In this document: one piece after another, positions 49,982 to 61,508 of the stretch
Layout of the letters: each line of letters starts with the position of its first letter
Position numbering within the stretch: the first letter of the stretch is position 1
Assembly: GCA_032158125.1 (NCBI GenBank)
Contig: JASKOT010000023.1
Location: 62,001 to 126,000 of the forward strand
DNA: 64,000 nucleotides
Direction of reading: 5' to 3'
Origin: Papiliotrema nemorosa
Taxonomy: Eukaryota; Basidiomycota; Tremellomycetes; Tremellales; Rhynchogastremaceae
Translations under genes and position numbers: made by a program
Notes under the pieces: model-generated
What the model saw: the letters and a program-made list of their open reading frames with translations, nothing else
Databases searched by the model: none
What the model was told of the DNA's origin: nothing

Positions 49982-51326
49982 CTACTTGGGTCCATCAATG
50001 ATACATTTGATGACGGGCTTTCCATCCGGAGCCTTTCCAGCTTTGGTCGCTTGGAACGCTTCCAAAGCGTCGGTGAAGGCGTATCGTTGAGTGACCAGAG
50101 GTTTGAGATCGACCAATCCACGTTCGACGAGCGAAATGGCAAACTCGTAATCACCATGACCGTATCGGAATGAACCGACAATGTGGAGTTGTTTACAGAT
50201 GATCTGGAAGAAGGAGACGGGGAGATCCATCTTGGCGCCCATACCGACCGCAACGAATGTTCCGCTGAGACGTGAGCAGTGTCACAGGCACTGTGGTGGT
50301 AAGACTCACGCTGGTTTGAGGAGATGCAGGGACATGGCGATACAAGATGGGGCACCGGTAGCGTCGATAGCCAAGTCGATGGCCCCTCGGCCCAAAGCAG
50401 GGATGTCTAGTGCTTTTCGCAGCTCGGCAGCGCTTCGAGAGGCGTAAGAGTCTGGATCCTCATCGGCTTGTCGTGGGCCCTACATGTCAGCCGCCATCCC
50501 GTAAAGGCAGAGTTATACTCACAGGAGTGTAGATGTCTGTCGCAGCGTAACCCTTGGCAAACTCCAGTCTCTCCTTGTTGATATCGACCGCAACGACTCT
50601 TCTCGCTCCCAAAGCCCTCGCCACTGCCATACACAAGAGTCCGACGGGCCCACATCCAAAGATGACTACCACTTGGTTTGATTTACATTTACCCAAGTTT
50701 GCGACCGAGTGCACACCGACCGAGAGAGGCTCAATCATCGCTCCGTCCTCGAACGAGACGCTGTCCGGAATGGGGTGGCAGAGATCGGCGGGAAGGACAT
50801 AGTATCGAGCAAGGGTACCGTAGATGGTTGGGGGAGTAGCGGCAAAGCTCATGTGCTGACACAACTGCCCGTCAGCTCTGGATCCAACCCATCGGCATAA
50901 TGCTCACCTCGTATGCTCCACCCTTGCACGTAGCACAGACACGACAAGACACTCCAGGTTCCAAAGCTACCCTTTGACCCTCTTTCAAACCTGCCGACTC
51001 TCGAACGCCCGGACCCAACTTGGCGATGATTCCCGAGGACTCGTGGCCCAAACACATGGGTTTTTCCAGGACAAAGTTGCCGATTTTACCATGTTCATAG
51101 TAATGACAGTCGGAACCGCAGATACCAGTCTTGACAATTTGGATCAACACTTCGTCCCCAGAGATCTCCGGGACCGGTCGCTGTGTGTCAGTCTTGGAAT
51201 TTCATTATGGACTGGAACGTGGGACACGAGTCAAAAACAGTGCGGGTGGAGGCTTACATCTTCATATCGGACATCCTCGATACCGTGGAGGACAAAACTG
51301 GGGTTATCGTTGGCGAGCTGAACCAT
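49982..51326 (-). CDS. XYL2: Zinc-dependent polyol dehydrogenase, xylitol dehydrogenase (D-xylulose reductase) type
   Basis: Medium-chain dehydrogenase that oxidises xylitol (or sorbitol/L-arabinitol) to the ketose with NAD+. Catalytic zinc ligands are in GICGSDCHYYEHGKIG (Cys) and CLGHESSG (His, Glu). The structural zinc set is complete: CRVCATCKGGAYELC has four Cys, unlike yeast Xyl2, which lacks it. Cofactor motif VVVIFGCGPVGLLCM and Asp in VAVDINKERLEF suggest NAD+ preference. IEPLSVGVH and the end VIKCIIDGPK agree with fungal xylitol dehydrogenases. Introns include one just after EDVRYED in exon 1 and one inside the Cys cluster. Start ATG 51324-51326, stop TAG 49982-49984. L-arabinitol 4-dehydrogenase is the nearest alternative. 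Confidence 0.88.
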
Positions 51327-51633
51327 CTTGGCGTGCTTTGAGGGAGCTGTTGGTGGTGTTGAGGCGGTAGAGAACAAAGGAGAATGGCTTGTATGCCTCG
51401 TTGTGGATTATATACACTGCAGACTCTTTTGGTGGATGACCCGGGGCGGAAATGGTCCGATTCGCCGAACGAGGGGGCTAAAATCCTCCGATAATCCTCC
51501 GCATCTGACTCGGGGTGATATGTCACGTGACGCGGATCCGGATCCGAGAGCGCTCTGCTACCAGAGTATCAATGCTCGTTGTTGCAACAGTGACCGCAGA
51601 GCAGTGTATTCGCAACGACCATTCGCGTCAACC
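51327..51633. promoter_or_regulatory. Divergent promoter between XYL2-like gene and BRE2
   Basis: A 307-bp gap between start codons of genes reading apart. GC-rich in the middle, no specific motif recognised. Confidence 0.5.
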
Positions 51634-53374
51634 ATGTCAGTCGCAAAGAAGAGAAAGCTGTCACCGGGAGCATCCTCAAGAGCTTCATCTTCCACTCCCG
51701 CTCCTTCCTTGCCCACCCACATTCATACCGATCAGACCAACGAGTCGCCCGATTCGCCCACTCCTTTCGACACATTATCGGTACCTGGTCCGTCTCGCTC
51801 TACATTCAGCGCAAGCGCTACTCCCATCCCTAGCTCTTCGACCTCGGAGATCATTCAAGAAGCTAGGACGGGTGCTATTGTACCGAACAGCGGGGATGGT
51901 ATAGACACAGGCGAAGAATGCTTCCTATGGGCTGATTTACCCATGAACAAGCAAGGTCAGTCAGGTCGTCATACAAGACTGACGAGAAGGGTTCCGATAT
52001 ATCGCTTGTACACCTTCCACTCTTAAATCTCCAGTCCCGGTTTACGGCCTGTACAGGACAATTCCTGGCCCATCATCGTGCCCACCCGTGCATCTCTCAT
52101 GGACTGACCGGTCGTATTTCTTACGCATATCTCCTACAGCTACGACAATCAGCACAGATCGTGGGTTTCGCTCAGCTCGTACCAATGTAGGAGTGAGGGA
52201 GGGTACATGGTATTACGAGACGGTCATTCTTCGCGGTCACGGAGACAAGGGCAGAGGGGGAGGAACAGGCGGGGATAATGGTAATCCCCACATACGGCTA
52301 GGATGGGCTAGACGAGAAGCCAATCTCGACGCGCCGATCGGGATGGATGGTTATGGGTACGGGATCCGGGATGTCAACGGGGACAAGGTTCACATCTCCA
52401 GACCAAAGCCATATGGGAAATCGTTCAAGACGGGAGATGTCGTTGGGTGTCTGATAAAACTCCCTCCTAGACATGATTCGCTCGACCAGTTCAAGCGGAA
52501 GAGATCATACCTCAAGTGGAAAGGAAACTTTTATTTCGAATCAGCAGAATACACACCTCAAAAGGAGATGGAGGCATTGGCAGATCGCGAAGGAAAGATT
52601 GCAGCAGCGGCAAAGGCTGCCGCGGAAGCCGCAAAGGAAGAAGTCAATCAACCCAAGAAAAAGGGCAAGAAAAAGGTCGTGGAGGAAGTGGATACTGGAC
52701 CTGTCGCTCGTCAATTACCAATCTTGGAAGGCTCAAATGTCGAGTTTTTCTTGAATGGACAATCGCTCGGAGTGGCTTTCGAGGACGTGTACGATTTCGC
52801 GCCGTTACCGTCTACGACCCTCCCACAAGCGAAAAAGGGTGTCGATCCGAAAATCTACGATGATGGGACATTGGGCTACTACCCCATGGTATCGTGCTTT
52901 GGCAGGGCAAAAGTGCAATGCAACTTTGGGCCAGACTTTCGGTACCCACCACCGAGCGGCGTTCGACCCATGTGCGAGCGATATGCCGAGCATAGGCAAG
53001 TCGAAGTGCAGCTGGACGACAGGGACGAAATGGTAGATTTTGCTCGGTTGGAGAAAGAAGCGGTGGAGATTGAAAAAGCTAAAGCGAAAAAGAGGCAGAT
53101 GACGGACAACAAGTCGGCTCTGGCGGGGAAGAAAGGGTCGAACAAGAAGACTGTAAAGAGGAAAGGGACGGAAACGCCAAGTGGAACCCCGGGCCCGGAA
53201 GAGATCAAAGTGGAGAGGGACGCGGCGAGATCGAGGTTGGGTACAGAGGACTCGGTCAAGAGGGAAGACGATAAGGATAGTATCATGGGCGATGAGGAGT
53301 CGATGTCAGGGAGGATCAAGGCTGACCCGAGTGAGGCGGGGGAGGATGGGGATGAGGGTGTCAGATGGGACTAA
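51634..53374 (+). CDS. BRE2: COMPASS (Set1) complex subunit Bre2/Ash2, SPRY domain
   Basis: Non-catalytic subunit of the histone H3 K4 methyltransferase complex. Two exons, 51634-51955 and 52035-53374, encode 553 residues. The N-terminal 110 residues are Ser/Pro/Thr-rich. The SPRY domain begins with LSWTDRSYFLRISPTAT and DRGFRSARTNVGVREGTWYYE, then HIRLGWARREANLDAPIG and DVNGDKVHISRPKPYG, and ends with GYYPMVSCFGRAKVQCNFGP. This split SPRY with the DGYGYGIRD segment is diagnostic of Ash2/Bre2. An insert rich in Lys, Ala and Glu (about residues 280-330) interrupts the SPRY core. The C-terminal tail is charged and disordered. No zinc finger is present, as in yeast Bre2. Stop TAA region 53372-53374. 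Confidence 0.92.
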
Positions 53375-53613
53375 CCGTGACACGGGTCGAGTGCGGGACA
53401 CTGCACTGCTGCTGCTGCTGCATCGCCCCATCTCTGTATCCCTGCTTGTGTCATGTGGACTGTGCTCAGCTATGAATTGTCGTGCATGTATCCTGGCGGT
53501 CGTGTGAGTAGAGTGTGGTGTGGTGTGTGTCCAATCTGAAACGCGTGAATGACGTATTTCGAAATGCCTTCCTTCTGCTCGATGCGACTTTTGCATTCTC
53601 GACATCTCACACC

Positions 53614-55378
53614 ATGCGTGGGGTACTCTGCCCTATCAGGACGATACCGAGATGTCTGAGCCCTAGAGCTGTCCCCACTAGATGTCTGCACTACTCTCCT
53701 TTACGGTGGAACACGACTCCCGCCCACTCGTTTGCGCCGAAACCACCTCTTGTCGAAGGAGCCGCCGAGATATCCCACTCGCACTTCATATCCTCCGCTT
53801 CTGCTCAATCCGACTTCAACCCCACTCAACACCCTTCAGCAGGTCTCGATACGCCCGCAAACCACCCATGGGAGGGTAAACTCTCGCCTACGACATCACA
53901 CCTGTTCAAGCTCATCTTGCCATTACCTAAACACGACTATTCGACCAAAACCTCCACCCTCACACCTCAACCCACCGCCTTCCTCTTACATCCCTCTCAG
54001 CCCCTCTCCCACTTGTCGCGACTAATAGCAGGAAGTCTACCGCCTCAAGCGAGGGATGTCGAAATTACATATCTAGCTCTAACAGGCCAAGAATCCGACT
54101 TGGATTCGCACCTCCGTAACGCTAAAGAAGAATCCGACGATCCTTCCAATATTGGAACTCCCCAATCGGAGAGGCAGGAAGGTGGACCGTATCTCACAGA
54201 AAGGGAAGAAGATCAAGGGAGATGGCAAGAAGTGTCTTGGTCGCAATCTACCGATTTATCAGATTTCATCAAACAGTCGTGTCTGAATGAACGGTTCAAC
54301 ATTGTCATTAAGCCTACGACCGTAGGGCTGGAAAAGGAAGGAGGTTTGAGAGAGGAGGTCAGGATTAGTGTGGTCATACCGAGCTTTGAGAGTCGAACGA
54401 GGTATATCAGGAAGAGATTGTTGAATCTGACAAAGGATTTGGAGACGATGACGAGGCAAAAGAAATCGTCAGATCCACAAGACGCATGAATGAGCATGAC
54501 TGACCTTTAGAATCGACATCCAGGCTCATCAAGGCGCAAGAAGGCTCATAGTGGCTGGCCTCTTCGTCGGTGTAATCTATTGGGGGGCCGTCGTCCGATA
54601 CAGTGAGTTCAACGCACTCCCAATAGAGACCGAGCTGACGACAAGCTTTCTTCAGTAAACTCATCTTCTACATCTTCTAACGTAGCTGACCCCTCCGCAC
54701 CCCTCGGTTGGGACATGATGGAGCCTGTGACATGGACAGTAGGGTTTGGAGGTCTGCTCACTTCGGTCGCATTTTTGGCGTGAGTCAACCTCGATCCTCC
54801 AAAGGGGCAGGGTGAAGTCGTGTAAGTCGATCGCTGACGCTTCTCAGATATCACAACCGAGAAGTCAGCTATTCCTCCCTCTTAGACCTATCTGTGACTG
54901 CTCGACAAAGGACCTTGTACGAGAAGCATGGGCTGGACATCGACCGTTGGACCGAGATGGGTAAGGTAGACTGGCTCGGGTGTGGCGTCCGCTAATGTCA
55001 GTGGCGGAGGCCAAGACTCTGCGCAAGGAGATTATAAGGATAGCGGCAGATTACGATATAGAATGGAAAGGAGAACTGGAAAACCTCGCCTCGCATCCTC
55101 GACATCCTGGACCAGGGCACCCTTCGTCCACAGGCGCAAAATCGGGCTCAAAGCGAGCTTTAGCCGATGGGGGGAGTCGGACGGTGGATATTGATAAAAC
55201 TATAGATGAAGCTGCGGAGCTGGCCAGTCAGTCTGAAGAGCAAAGAGAGAAAGATCAGGCGGCACAGAGGAAGGGAGAAGTGGTGGAGAGGGATGAGAAT
55301 GGGAAGAAAAAGAAGACGAGTGAAGAGAAGGGTAGAGAAAAGGCAAATGAGATTGCCAAGCAAAAGGTGGATGATTGA
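53614..55378 (+). CDS. MCU1: Mitochondrial calcium uniporter (MCU)
   Basis: Pore subunit for Ca2+ entry into the mitochondrial matrix. Five exons (53614-54467, 54511-54602, 54686-54779, 54848-54960, 55002-55378) give 509 residues. The N-terminus is rich in Arg and Ser and lacks acids (mitochondrial presequence), then a matrix domain. TM1 is GARRLIVAGLFVGVIYWGAV. The selectivity loop reads GWDMMEPVTW, so the canonical DIME is DMME here; Asp and Glu are kept. TM2 is TVGFGGLLTSVAFL, then YHNREVSYSSLLDL and YEKHGLDIDRW. The C-terminal 100 residues are a charged Lys/Glu/Gln-rich tail after EIIRIAADYDIEWKG. Introns are 43, 83, 68 and 41 nt. The gene is convergent with the questin-oxidase-like gene. 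Confidence 0.93.
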
Positions 55379-55516
55379 GGCGAAGGCTGGAACTGTTGTA
55401 TACCCTGCATCGATTGTGGCTATCGTAGTAGATTATGATGTATAATCGTGTAGCCTTAAGTAGTCCGGTACCGGTCAAACCATCCTAAAAACCGTCTCAC
55501 GGATACCCACCCTGCA

Positions 55517-57413
55517 TCATTTCCAGATCTCATTATACCCAATCGGATCATGCTCCCAATCGCCAGCCTTTTCGCCCTCCCTGCACCACCCCATAACATC
55601 CATGACCAATCCAGCCGCTCTGACAAACATCGTTCCGTCCAACTTGTCGAGCCCGGGCAAGGCGGCCTTTCCATTCTTTTCCAAGGCGAAACCCCCTGGA
55701 GGCGTGTTGCCCAACTTTGAGGCGTAATGCAAAAGAGGTCGAATGGATTTGGGCACATGCGAATCTACGACTAGTCAGCTTTGTCATACTATCTGAAGGT
55801 GGCCGTACCGGTGGCGTAGAGCGAGGATTCGACAATGCCAGTCCAGGGGTTCCGGGTCGATTCGTCACTTGGATCACTCAGATATTCCCGATGTACGCTT
55901 TTCTTTGGGGTGGTACCAGGTGCCATTGGGGAAAGTGGGGCAGACATGAGGTAATCTATGTCGAATGTGGGTTTCCCACGAGCGATGGTAGTTGCGAACA
56001 CCGCAAGGAGGTAGGTGCGCAAGATCGCTCTTCGAGCGGGTGGGTCGAGGGCGGCCATATAAGCAGGTAAGAAGATGGACGAGGTCAATGTGTGCATCTA
56101 CACGTCAGTCTGACTTTTAGACTCCACCTGGTCAAGGGTTTCTCCGACTGACCATGAAAAAGTCGATCCGCGGTGCTTTGCCTTCCCGCCCCGTCGCGCA
56201 AGCTAGCAGCGTGACTAGCACCCCGATATCCTCCAGCACCTTTTCGTATCCTAATGGTCCATCTGATAAAACCTCGTCGGACAAACTCCACTCATCCACC
56301 ATCCCTACCAACTTTTCCGCTCGACCATCGGTCAGTCCCGCGGCTAATCGATCGTTGATCATCATCTTGGGATCGTAAGGCGGCGCTACGAGCTCTGTAT
56401 CGTTTGCAAAAGTTGCGTATACTTCAAATAGGCTTTTGCCATCCTTGTCCTCGGATGTCAATTGCGGTTGACCCCATTTGTCCACAGAGGGTGATCGAGG
56501 TGGAGAGGGGTGAGGGGTGAGTTCGGATTTTGGCCAAGTGGCAGGGAATAATTTAGCCATGATCGACTTGTCGTGTATAGCTGCCTCGGCGAGTCTGCTC
56601 TATTAGCATGTAATCGAAGGCGCCGTGGAACACTGAGAAAGCGGTACTAGGTGATCGAGACTCACCCCTCGGCGAGGACCACTACGTCTCGGAACTCTAA
56701 GCCAAAGCCAACATGGATGAACGGGTGTAGGACACCAGCTACCATATGCACCAGCATTTGCGGAGCAGGATGGCCATTCTGACTGTTGCAATTCTACACT
56801 GGTCAGCGTGCCCTCGTGGGATCGATGAGCTGTGACTTACCGCTTGAGGAGACAGGACATATTCCTTTACTGCGCCGAGCGGGCCCAACCTGTCAACTTC
56901 TTGGTGAAAGAATACCAAGTACCTCGAGTAGGCACTGTCATCAGCTCAAACTCCCAGCCAAACCGTCTAGGTAATATCTCACTCTTTGAAACCTAGAGTC
57001 TTTGGGTCGTCCCAGTTCTCTCGAGTGATCTTGTCGGGTAATCGACCGAGATCTCCTGTTTCCCGATGATCATCCTCCGGATCCAACGTTGCAAGATGAG
57101 GTTCATCGTGTTCCCACGTATCTTCCAGGAGTTTAGGAGGAGCCCCGAGGGCATACCGAGTGAGAATGGAATGTGGAAAGTGGTTATGCGCGACTGCACT
57201 TTAGCTTCATCACAGAGGGATTTCGTGCAGGCGTATCATCGCGTATAACGTACATCGGACTTTCTCATAGATATCATGTTTCCTATCGTTCTCTTCGAGC
57301 ACTCGACGAGTGACCTGGGTGCTCTGGCTCGTACTTCCCGGCCAGTGAAAGTACGTCGACGGAACTGCCGTTGAATCTGGGAAATTCTTTGCGAATGAAG
57401 GGACAGTTGACAT
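55517..57413 (-). CDS. Questin-oxidase-like protein (DUF4243)
   Basis: Member of the fungal questin oxidase family, which in some species does a Baeyer-Villiger cleavage of anthraquinones; many members have other, unknown roles. The start chosen is ATG 57411-57413 (MSTVPSFAKNF), after which VTRRVLEENDRKHDIYEKV, FAHNHFPHSILTRYALGAPP, then YLVFFHQEVDRLGPLGAVKEYV, HPAPQMLVHMVAGVLHPFIHVGFGLEF and FMMHTLTSSIFLPA appear in order. The repeated His residues in NHFPHS and HPFIHVG are typical of the family. The end YNEIWK is followed by TGA 55517-55519. At least six introns. No polyketide synthase or other pigment gene is nearby, so a cluster role is not supported. An earlier in-frame start upstream of 57413 may exist. 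Confidence 0.85.
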
Positions 57414-57797
57414 GCTGCGCGAGGTTCTGATGAGAGTCTTCCAGGTCTTGGGTGATTGTAGATTGACAAGTCTCATCCAGAACAGAGTGTCGAGTCGATG
57501 CTCGAGGGATGACCTGTCGTCTGGATAGTCAGCAGGGGTGAAAGAGCATGACGTACAAAGCGGCTCGACGGATTCCGTCAATTACCTCTCCACATAGTAC
57601 CCTTGGCTCTGGAAGTTGGTAAAAGACAGTCAGTGCTAGCGATAATCTCGCTGCCTTGTGATGCCATGCATGCATGCAGTGTGAAGGCAGTTCAGTAGAA
57701 TGTCGAGTAGGGTGGGGTTTTCCCGGGCGGCAATCTTCAAACCCGGCAAACAATCAATTATCGTCCCTCTGTTGACCCTTTACACCCATCCCCTCCA
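57414..57797. promoter_or_regulatory. Divergent promoter between questin-oxidase-like gene and membrane protein gene
   Basis: About 380 bp between start codons of genes reading apart. If the questin-oxidase-like gene has an upstream exon, it would be here (a good GTAATT-donor or ACAG-acceptor pair exists near 57530-57600), so the left boundary is uncertain. Confidence 0.4.
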
Positions 57798-59369
57798 ATG
57801 GCTTCACCACCAGCTCGACCGCTCTCGGGAGGGGCACTATCCCCATCAAGACCACCAGAATCTCCCACAGAAGTACTCTACAATACCGCAGTCCAGTCAT
57901 TCGTCAGGCGAGATCATGTCAAAACGCACTCTACCCTATCTCGTCTCCTTTCCAATCTCCGAACAGAGCTCCGCCTACATCCACGTCGAAGATGGTACGA
58001 CCTGTCTGCACCCACTACCGATGGATCAGCTTCCGGCTCCTCTGGTGGTAGCGTAGAAGAGGTCGAGGAATGGTTGATCAAAACTTTCAAGCTGTTCATT
58101 TCGGCACATGCCAGTTTATACACCGATCCACCGGGATCTCCTCCACGACGATCCACTTCCAGTCCAAATTCCAACCTCCCGTTTGATCTTCAGAATATCA
58201 TTCCTCCCAATCCTCCCCGGACCATCCTTCAACATGTCTACGATACCGTCTCTGAATCTTACCCTGATCGCCTTATCCCTCCTCCGCTTATCACCACTTT
58301 CATCCTTGCCGGTCTCAAGTTGCACCCGCAAGAAGACGCGTTGGAGTGTATACATACAATTATCGAAGACTGGCTGTTCAGATTACCCGACACATTCATG
58401 GAAGCCATATCTGCGCCTACACGTAAAATGGGAGTTGGTGTAGCTCAAGGTGGAAAGAGGGTAGAAAGTGGGCGAGAGGGATACCTCCGAGTTTTAGAGC
58501 TGTTCACGGGCGAGGTCCTCGCTAGGGAAGGAGAATGGGAGATGGCTCGTGGGATTTTGGATGGAGATACGCTATTGGGATCTAAACGTAAAGAGGCGCT
58601 CTATCGACATCTACGAGCGACCCAAAAACGGCGTGAAGCTCCATCTTCAGCATCTTCAAGTGGAATGTTACCTTCGCCATCTGGTTCTCTCCTCTTGCCA
58701 GACTCGTCTACCCAAACGGGTTCAACGGTCAAAGGGCGCGCTCGCAGAGGGAGGAGTGGATCCAGCTCGACCAGCTCTTCAGAAGCTACCGCTCGGCCTG
58801 CTACTCAACTCCCTTTGTCCAGCATAACAAATGCGGGTCGCACCTCGACTCCTGCTTCACTGCGAGCAGGGCCGGGAGGATCCAGTAAAGGAAAAGGAAG
58901 AGGGACAGAGACGGATAGCGAAAGCACTCTCCCCTCTCGAATAGTGGTCAACCCACCTAGATCCCCTACTCCTCGCGATCGAGGATCCGGTGGCTCGTCG
59001 CTTACGAGACGATACCTCTTATCCCTCTTCTCGCCGATCACCAGTCAACTCCCGGTCAAATGGAGGAATAGAGTATGGGGAATGAGCACGTATCAGCTCG
59101 CTTCGATGGCTATACCTTTACCGCTCTTTGTGGCCTTGTTCGTCCTCAGCATCTTGAAACAGAGAAGGACCAGGAGGACAGCAGGAGCAGCGGCCGGGAC
59201 CGGTAGTGTGGTACAGGGGGTGAGAGATGGATCAGTGGTAGGAATGAGCGGTCACTTGGCAGCTATACGGAGAGAAGGAGTGTGGGCGTGGGCGGTATGG
59301 TTCTTGAAATGGTGGATGGCGAAAGTGGCAGGTGTGTGGAAGTTGGGGACGACCATTTCCTACCTGTAA
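57798..59369 (+). CDS. Intronless C-terminal membrane protein of unknown function, possibly Pex15/Pex26-like
   Basis: A 523-residue protein from one uninterrupted frame, which is rare here. The N-terminal part (residues about 25-290) is predicted helical: VLYNTAVQSFVRRDHVKTH, LIKTFKLFISAHASLY, LQHVYDTVSESYPDRL, ALECIHTIIEDWLFRLPD. A Ser/Gly/Arg-rich disordered part follows (300-400). Near residue 430 is a hydrophobic helix LASMAIPLPLFVALFVLSIL, and the end WAWAVWFLKWWMAKVAGVW is Trp-rich. A cytosolic helical domain plus membrane helix near the C-terminus is the layout of peroxisomal Pex15/Pex26, but I cannot prove it from sequence. It could equally be an unrelated membrane anchor protein. Reliable as a gene; function tentative. 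Confidence 0.7.
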   Translation: MASPPARPLSGGALSPSRPPESPTEVLYNTAVQSFVRRDHVKTHSTLSRLLSNLRTELRLHPRRRWYDLSAPTTDGSASGSSGGSVEEVEEWLIKTFKLFISAHASLYTDPPGSPPRRSTSSPNSNLPFDLQNIIPPNPPRTILQHVYDTVSESYPDRLIPPPLITTFILAGLKLHPQEDALECIHTIIEDWLFRLPDTFMEAISAPTRKMGVGVAQGGKRVESGREGYLRVLELFTGEVLAREGEWEMARGILDGDTLLGSKRKEALYRHLRATQKRREAPSSASSSGMLPSPSGSLLLPDSSTQTGSTVKGRARRGRSGSSSTSSSEATARPATQLPLSSITNAGRTSTPASLRAGPGGSSKGKGRGTETDSESTLPSRIVVNPPRSPTPRDRGSGGSSLTRRYLLSLFSPITSQLPVKWRNRVWGMSTYQLASMAIPLPLFVALFVLSILKQRRTRRTAGAAAGTGSVVQGVRDGSVVGMSGHLAAIRREGVWAWAVWFLKWWMAKVAGVWKLGTTISYL

Positions 59370-60418
59370 CATGATACTGCATGAATGCATCAACTTCACA
59401 CGCGATCTACAACAATTTCGCCTTTTACCAGTCCCTCGATCCTGAAAGGACTATTGAAACTCACGCAGAAGCCAAGCTAGAGCAGAGCTGACAAGAAGCA
59501 CGGGGACTTGGCACAAAGGAATGCAATTATTCGAGTGCTTCGGTCGCACGCGCTCGACGATGCTTATGTGTGTATAGCCTGACCTATATAGAGCTGCTAT
59601 TGTGTATGTTTCTCTAATAGCTTGTTGATGGAGCATCTGCAAAGTGCGGCTTTGATCTCGATTGACACAACGGGTCATCGAGCATTAGACATTGTACATA
59701 TTCTTAAAACCATCGTTCGACATGGAGTCGATATTGGATCGGCTTACTCTTCTAAAGCGCCTATTTCAGAGCTGTGCGGGGCCAGCTTGAAGAAAGCTCC
59801 AGAGTGAACGTTCTCGGGGCTTGGCACCTGAAAATGGCGGTTCCACTGCCACTGGGCGGTATACCATCTTCAGTGATTTCCCCTGAGAGGAAGACAGCCA
59901 CAGAGATCATGATACTAGCAGACTCCACGGGGCTCTACGCTACTGGCGTCGATAGAGCCACATCCTTGCCGTTGTGCAAACTTCGTATACCCTGCGTGTG
60001 TAACCGTTTCTCGAAGAGACCGCAAGCGCCACTGAAGCTGAGATTCACACGTAGTCCCCGAGGTGAAATGGCAGTGTAACCTCAAGCCGTCGCAAGGTTT
60101 CCTCGATCGCGTCACACGGATGCGACTCTGAGCAGAAGGCAGGCCGGAGTGCGGGTTAGAAACCGGAAATTGGAGGCAGGACAAGGGATCGCGGTCCCTC
60201 TCCGTGTTCTGTCCCTGAGGACGGTAAACAAATATAAGGGGTTCAAGACAAAGGTCAGAACGGAGCTGCGTGCATGACTCTGTTCGGAAACGCTACTGTA
60301 TGAGGGCCACCGGTAAGCCATATACCTGGATAGGTACTTTACTGTACGTCTTGAATTCCTGCATTTCCAACCTTTTCTTCATCTGCCCCGCGCTTTTCAC
60401 AAGCATCACTGGATTACA
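59370..60418. other. Intergenic, no gene seen
   Basis: About 1.05 kb between two plus-strand genes. Two overlapping plus frames (59622-59807 and 59774-60079) and one minus frame lack any motif. Likely spacer plus the promoter of the downstream hypothetical gene. Confidence 0.5.
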
Positions 60419-61508
60419 ATGCCCTTGACTTACTTCACAACCCAACCCTCATCTCTTCGAGAGAGCGATTTCACTGATGACAATCTCAATATGCTGATAC
60501 AGGATCAGTTCAAGTTTGGCAATGGGGATGGTGAATCACAACTTCGCCTGTCTCCTGATCCTCACTAACTACAGAATCTCTTCAAGGGTATTGCACCGCA
60601 CACGACGTGTTGAAGAGAGGTTGGGCCCCCGTGCTCACAAAATACAGAGCGATTCTCGGGGACAAGCTCAGCGAGAACGGCGCAACACTTGAAACCATCG
60701 ACTTTAACAACGAGAGCCACGTGGAAGCTTTCAAGCAGGCGGGAATGGCGGCGGTAAGCGGAAGTTCTCTACCGGAAGATTTCATCACACAAAAGAATAC
60801 ATTGAATGCCGAGAGTTGGAGTGGGAAAGGAATCCGCTCTCAGCTCGAATCCATGCTCAACACCACCTTCTGGACGGTCAGGGCTGAGCGGATTCACCGG
60901 TCTCCTTTTCTGTTAGACGGCGGGACACTACTCGAGAGGAGTATTGACCCCGAGGAGATCACGGAGATGAAGAAGGAATTTCGTTCTATCTACCAGCTGC
61001 CAGAGGGACACGGTGAGTGATAACGCCCACATACACATATTTGCGACTGGTTTGTTGGCGGAGAAGAGACATGAATGGAAGAGTATCGTGGGCTGACAAG
61101 TCAGTATTCACCCGAAAGGACTCGATGCCCCTTTCCAGGAGGCAGTGGACAACGATCTGCCACGGCTATGCTCAAACCCTACAAGATCAACTCCAAGCAT
61201 CTGGCTTTGACCTTTCACAGCACAGTGTTCGGGAGACTGCCGCATACTTACGGACCCAGTCAGGCATGTCTGACGCAATCAAAGCTTCATTCGCCACAGC
61301 GGAAGGAGCCAGGTCACAAATGGGTCTGTCGCTTCCCTATACCCGCACGGGCGAGAGTGAGGCTTTGATGCGTGCGAAATTGAGCGAACTGGTATCAGGT
61401 GACAGACGGGAGACCGTCCACTCTGAAGTGGCCCGCAATCCAGACAGGAGTTTTACTGCCCATTTGAGCAAGGGTTTATCTAGAGTGCGTTCCCTTCTAC
61501 CAATATGA
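60419..61508 (+). CDS. Hypothetical protein of 329 residues
   Basis: Three exons, 60419-60530, 60575-61012 and 61069-61508, join in phase with introns of 44 and 56 nt, which supports a real gene. The start is MPLTYFTTQPSSLRESDF. The protein is mixed alpha-type, without signal peptide or membrane helix that I can see: pieces are YCTAHDVLKRGWAPVLTKY, TLLERSIDPEEITEMKKEF, RRQWTTICHGYAQTLQDQL, YLRTQSGMSDAIKASFATA and AHLSKGLSRVRSLLPI. No known domain recognised. A further 3' splice near the final GTGCGT is possible, so the C-terminus is less sure. Confidence 0.6.

Noticed and set aside
53401..53425. CTG trinucleotide run after BRE2
   Set aside because: Only about five units in a 3' UTR; short simple repeats are common and need no explanation.
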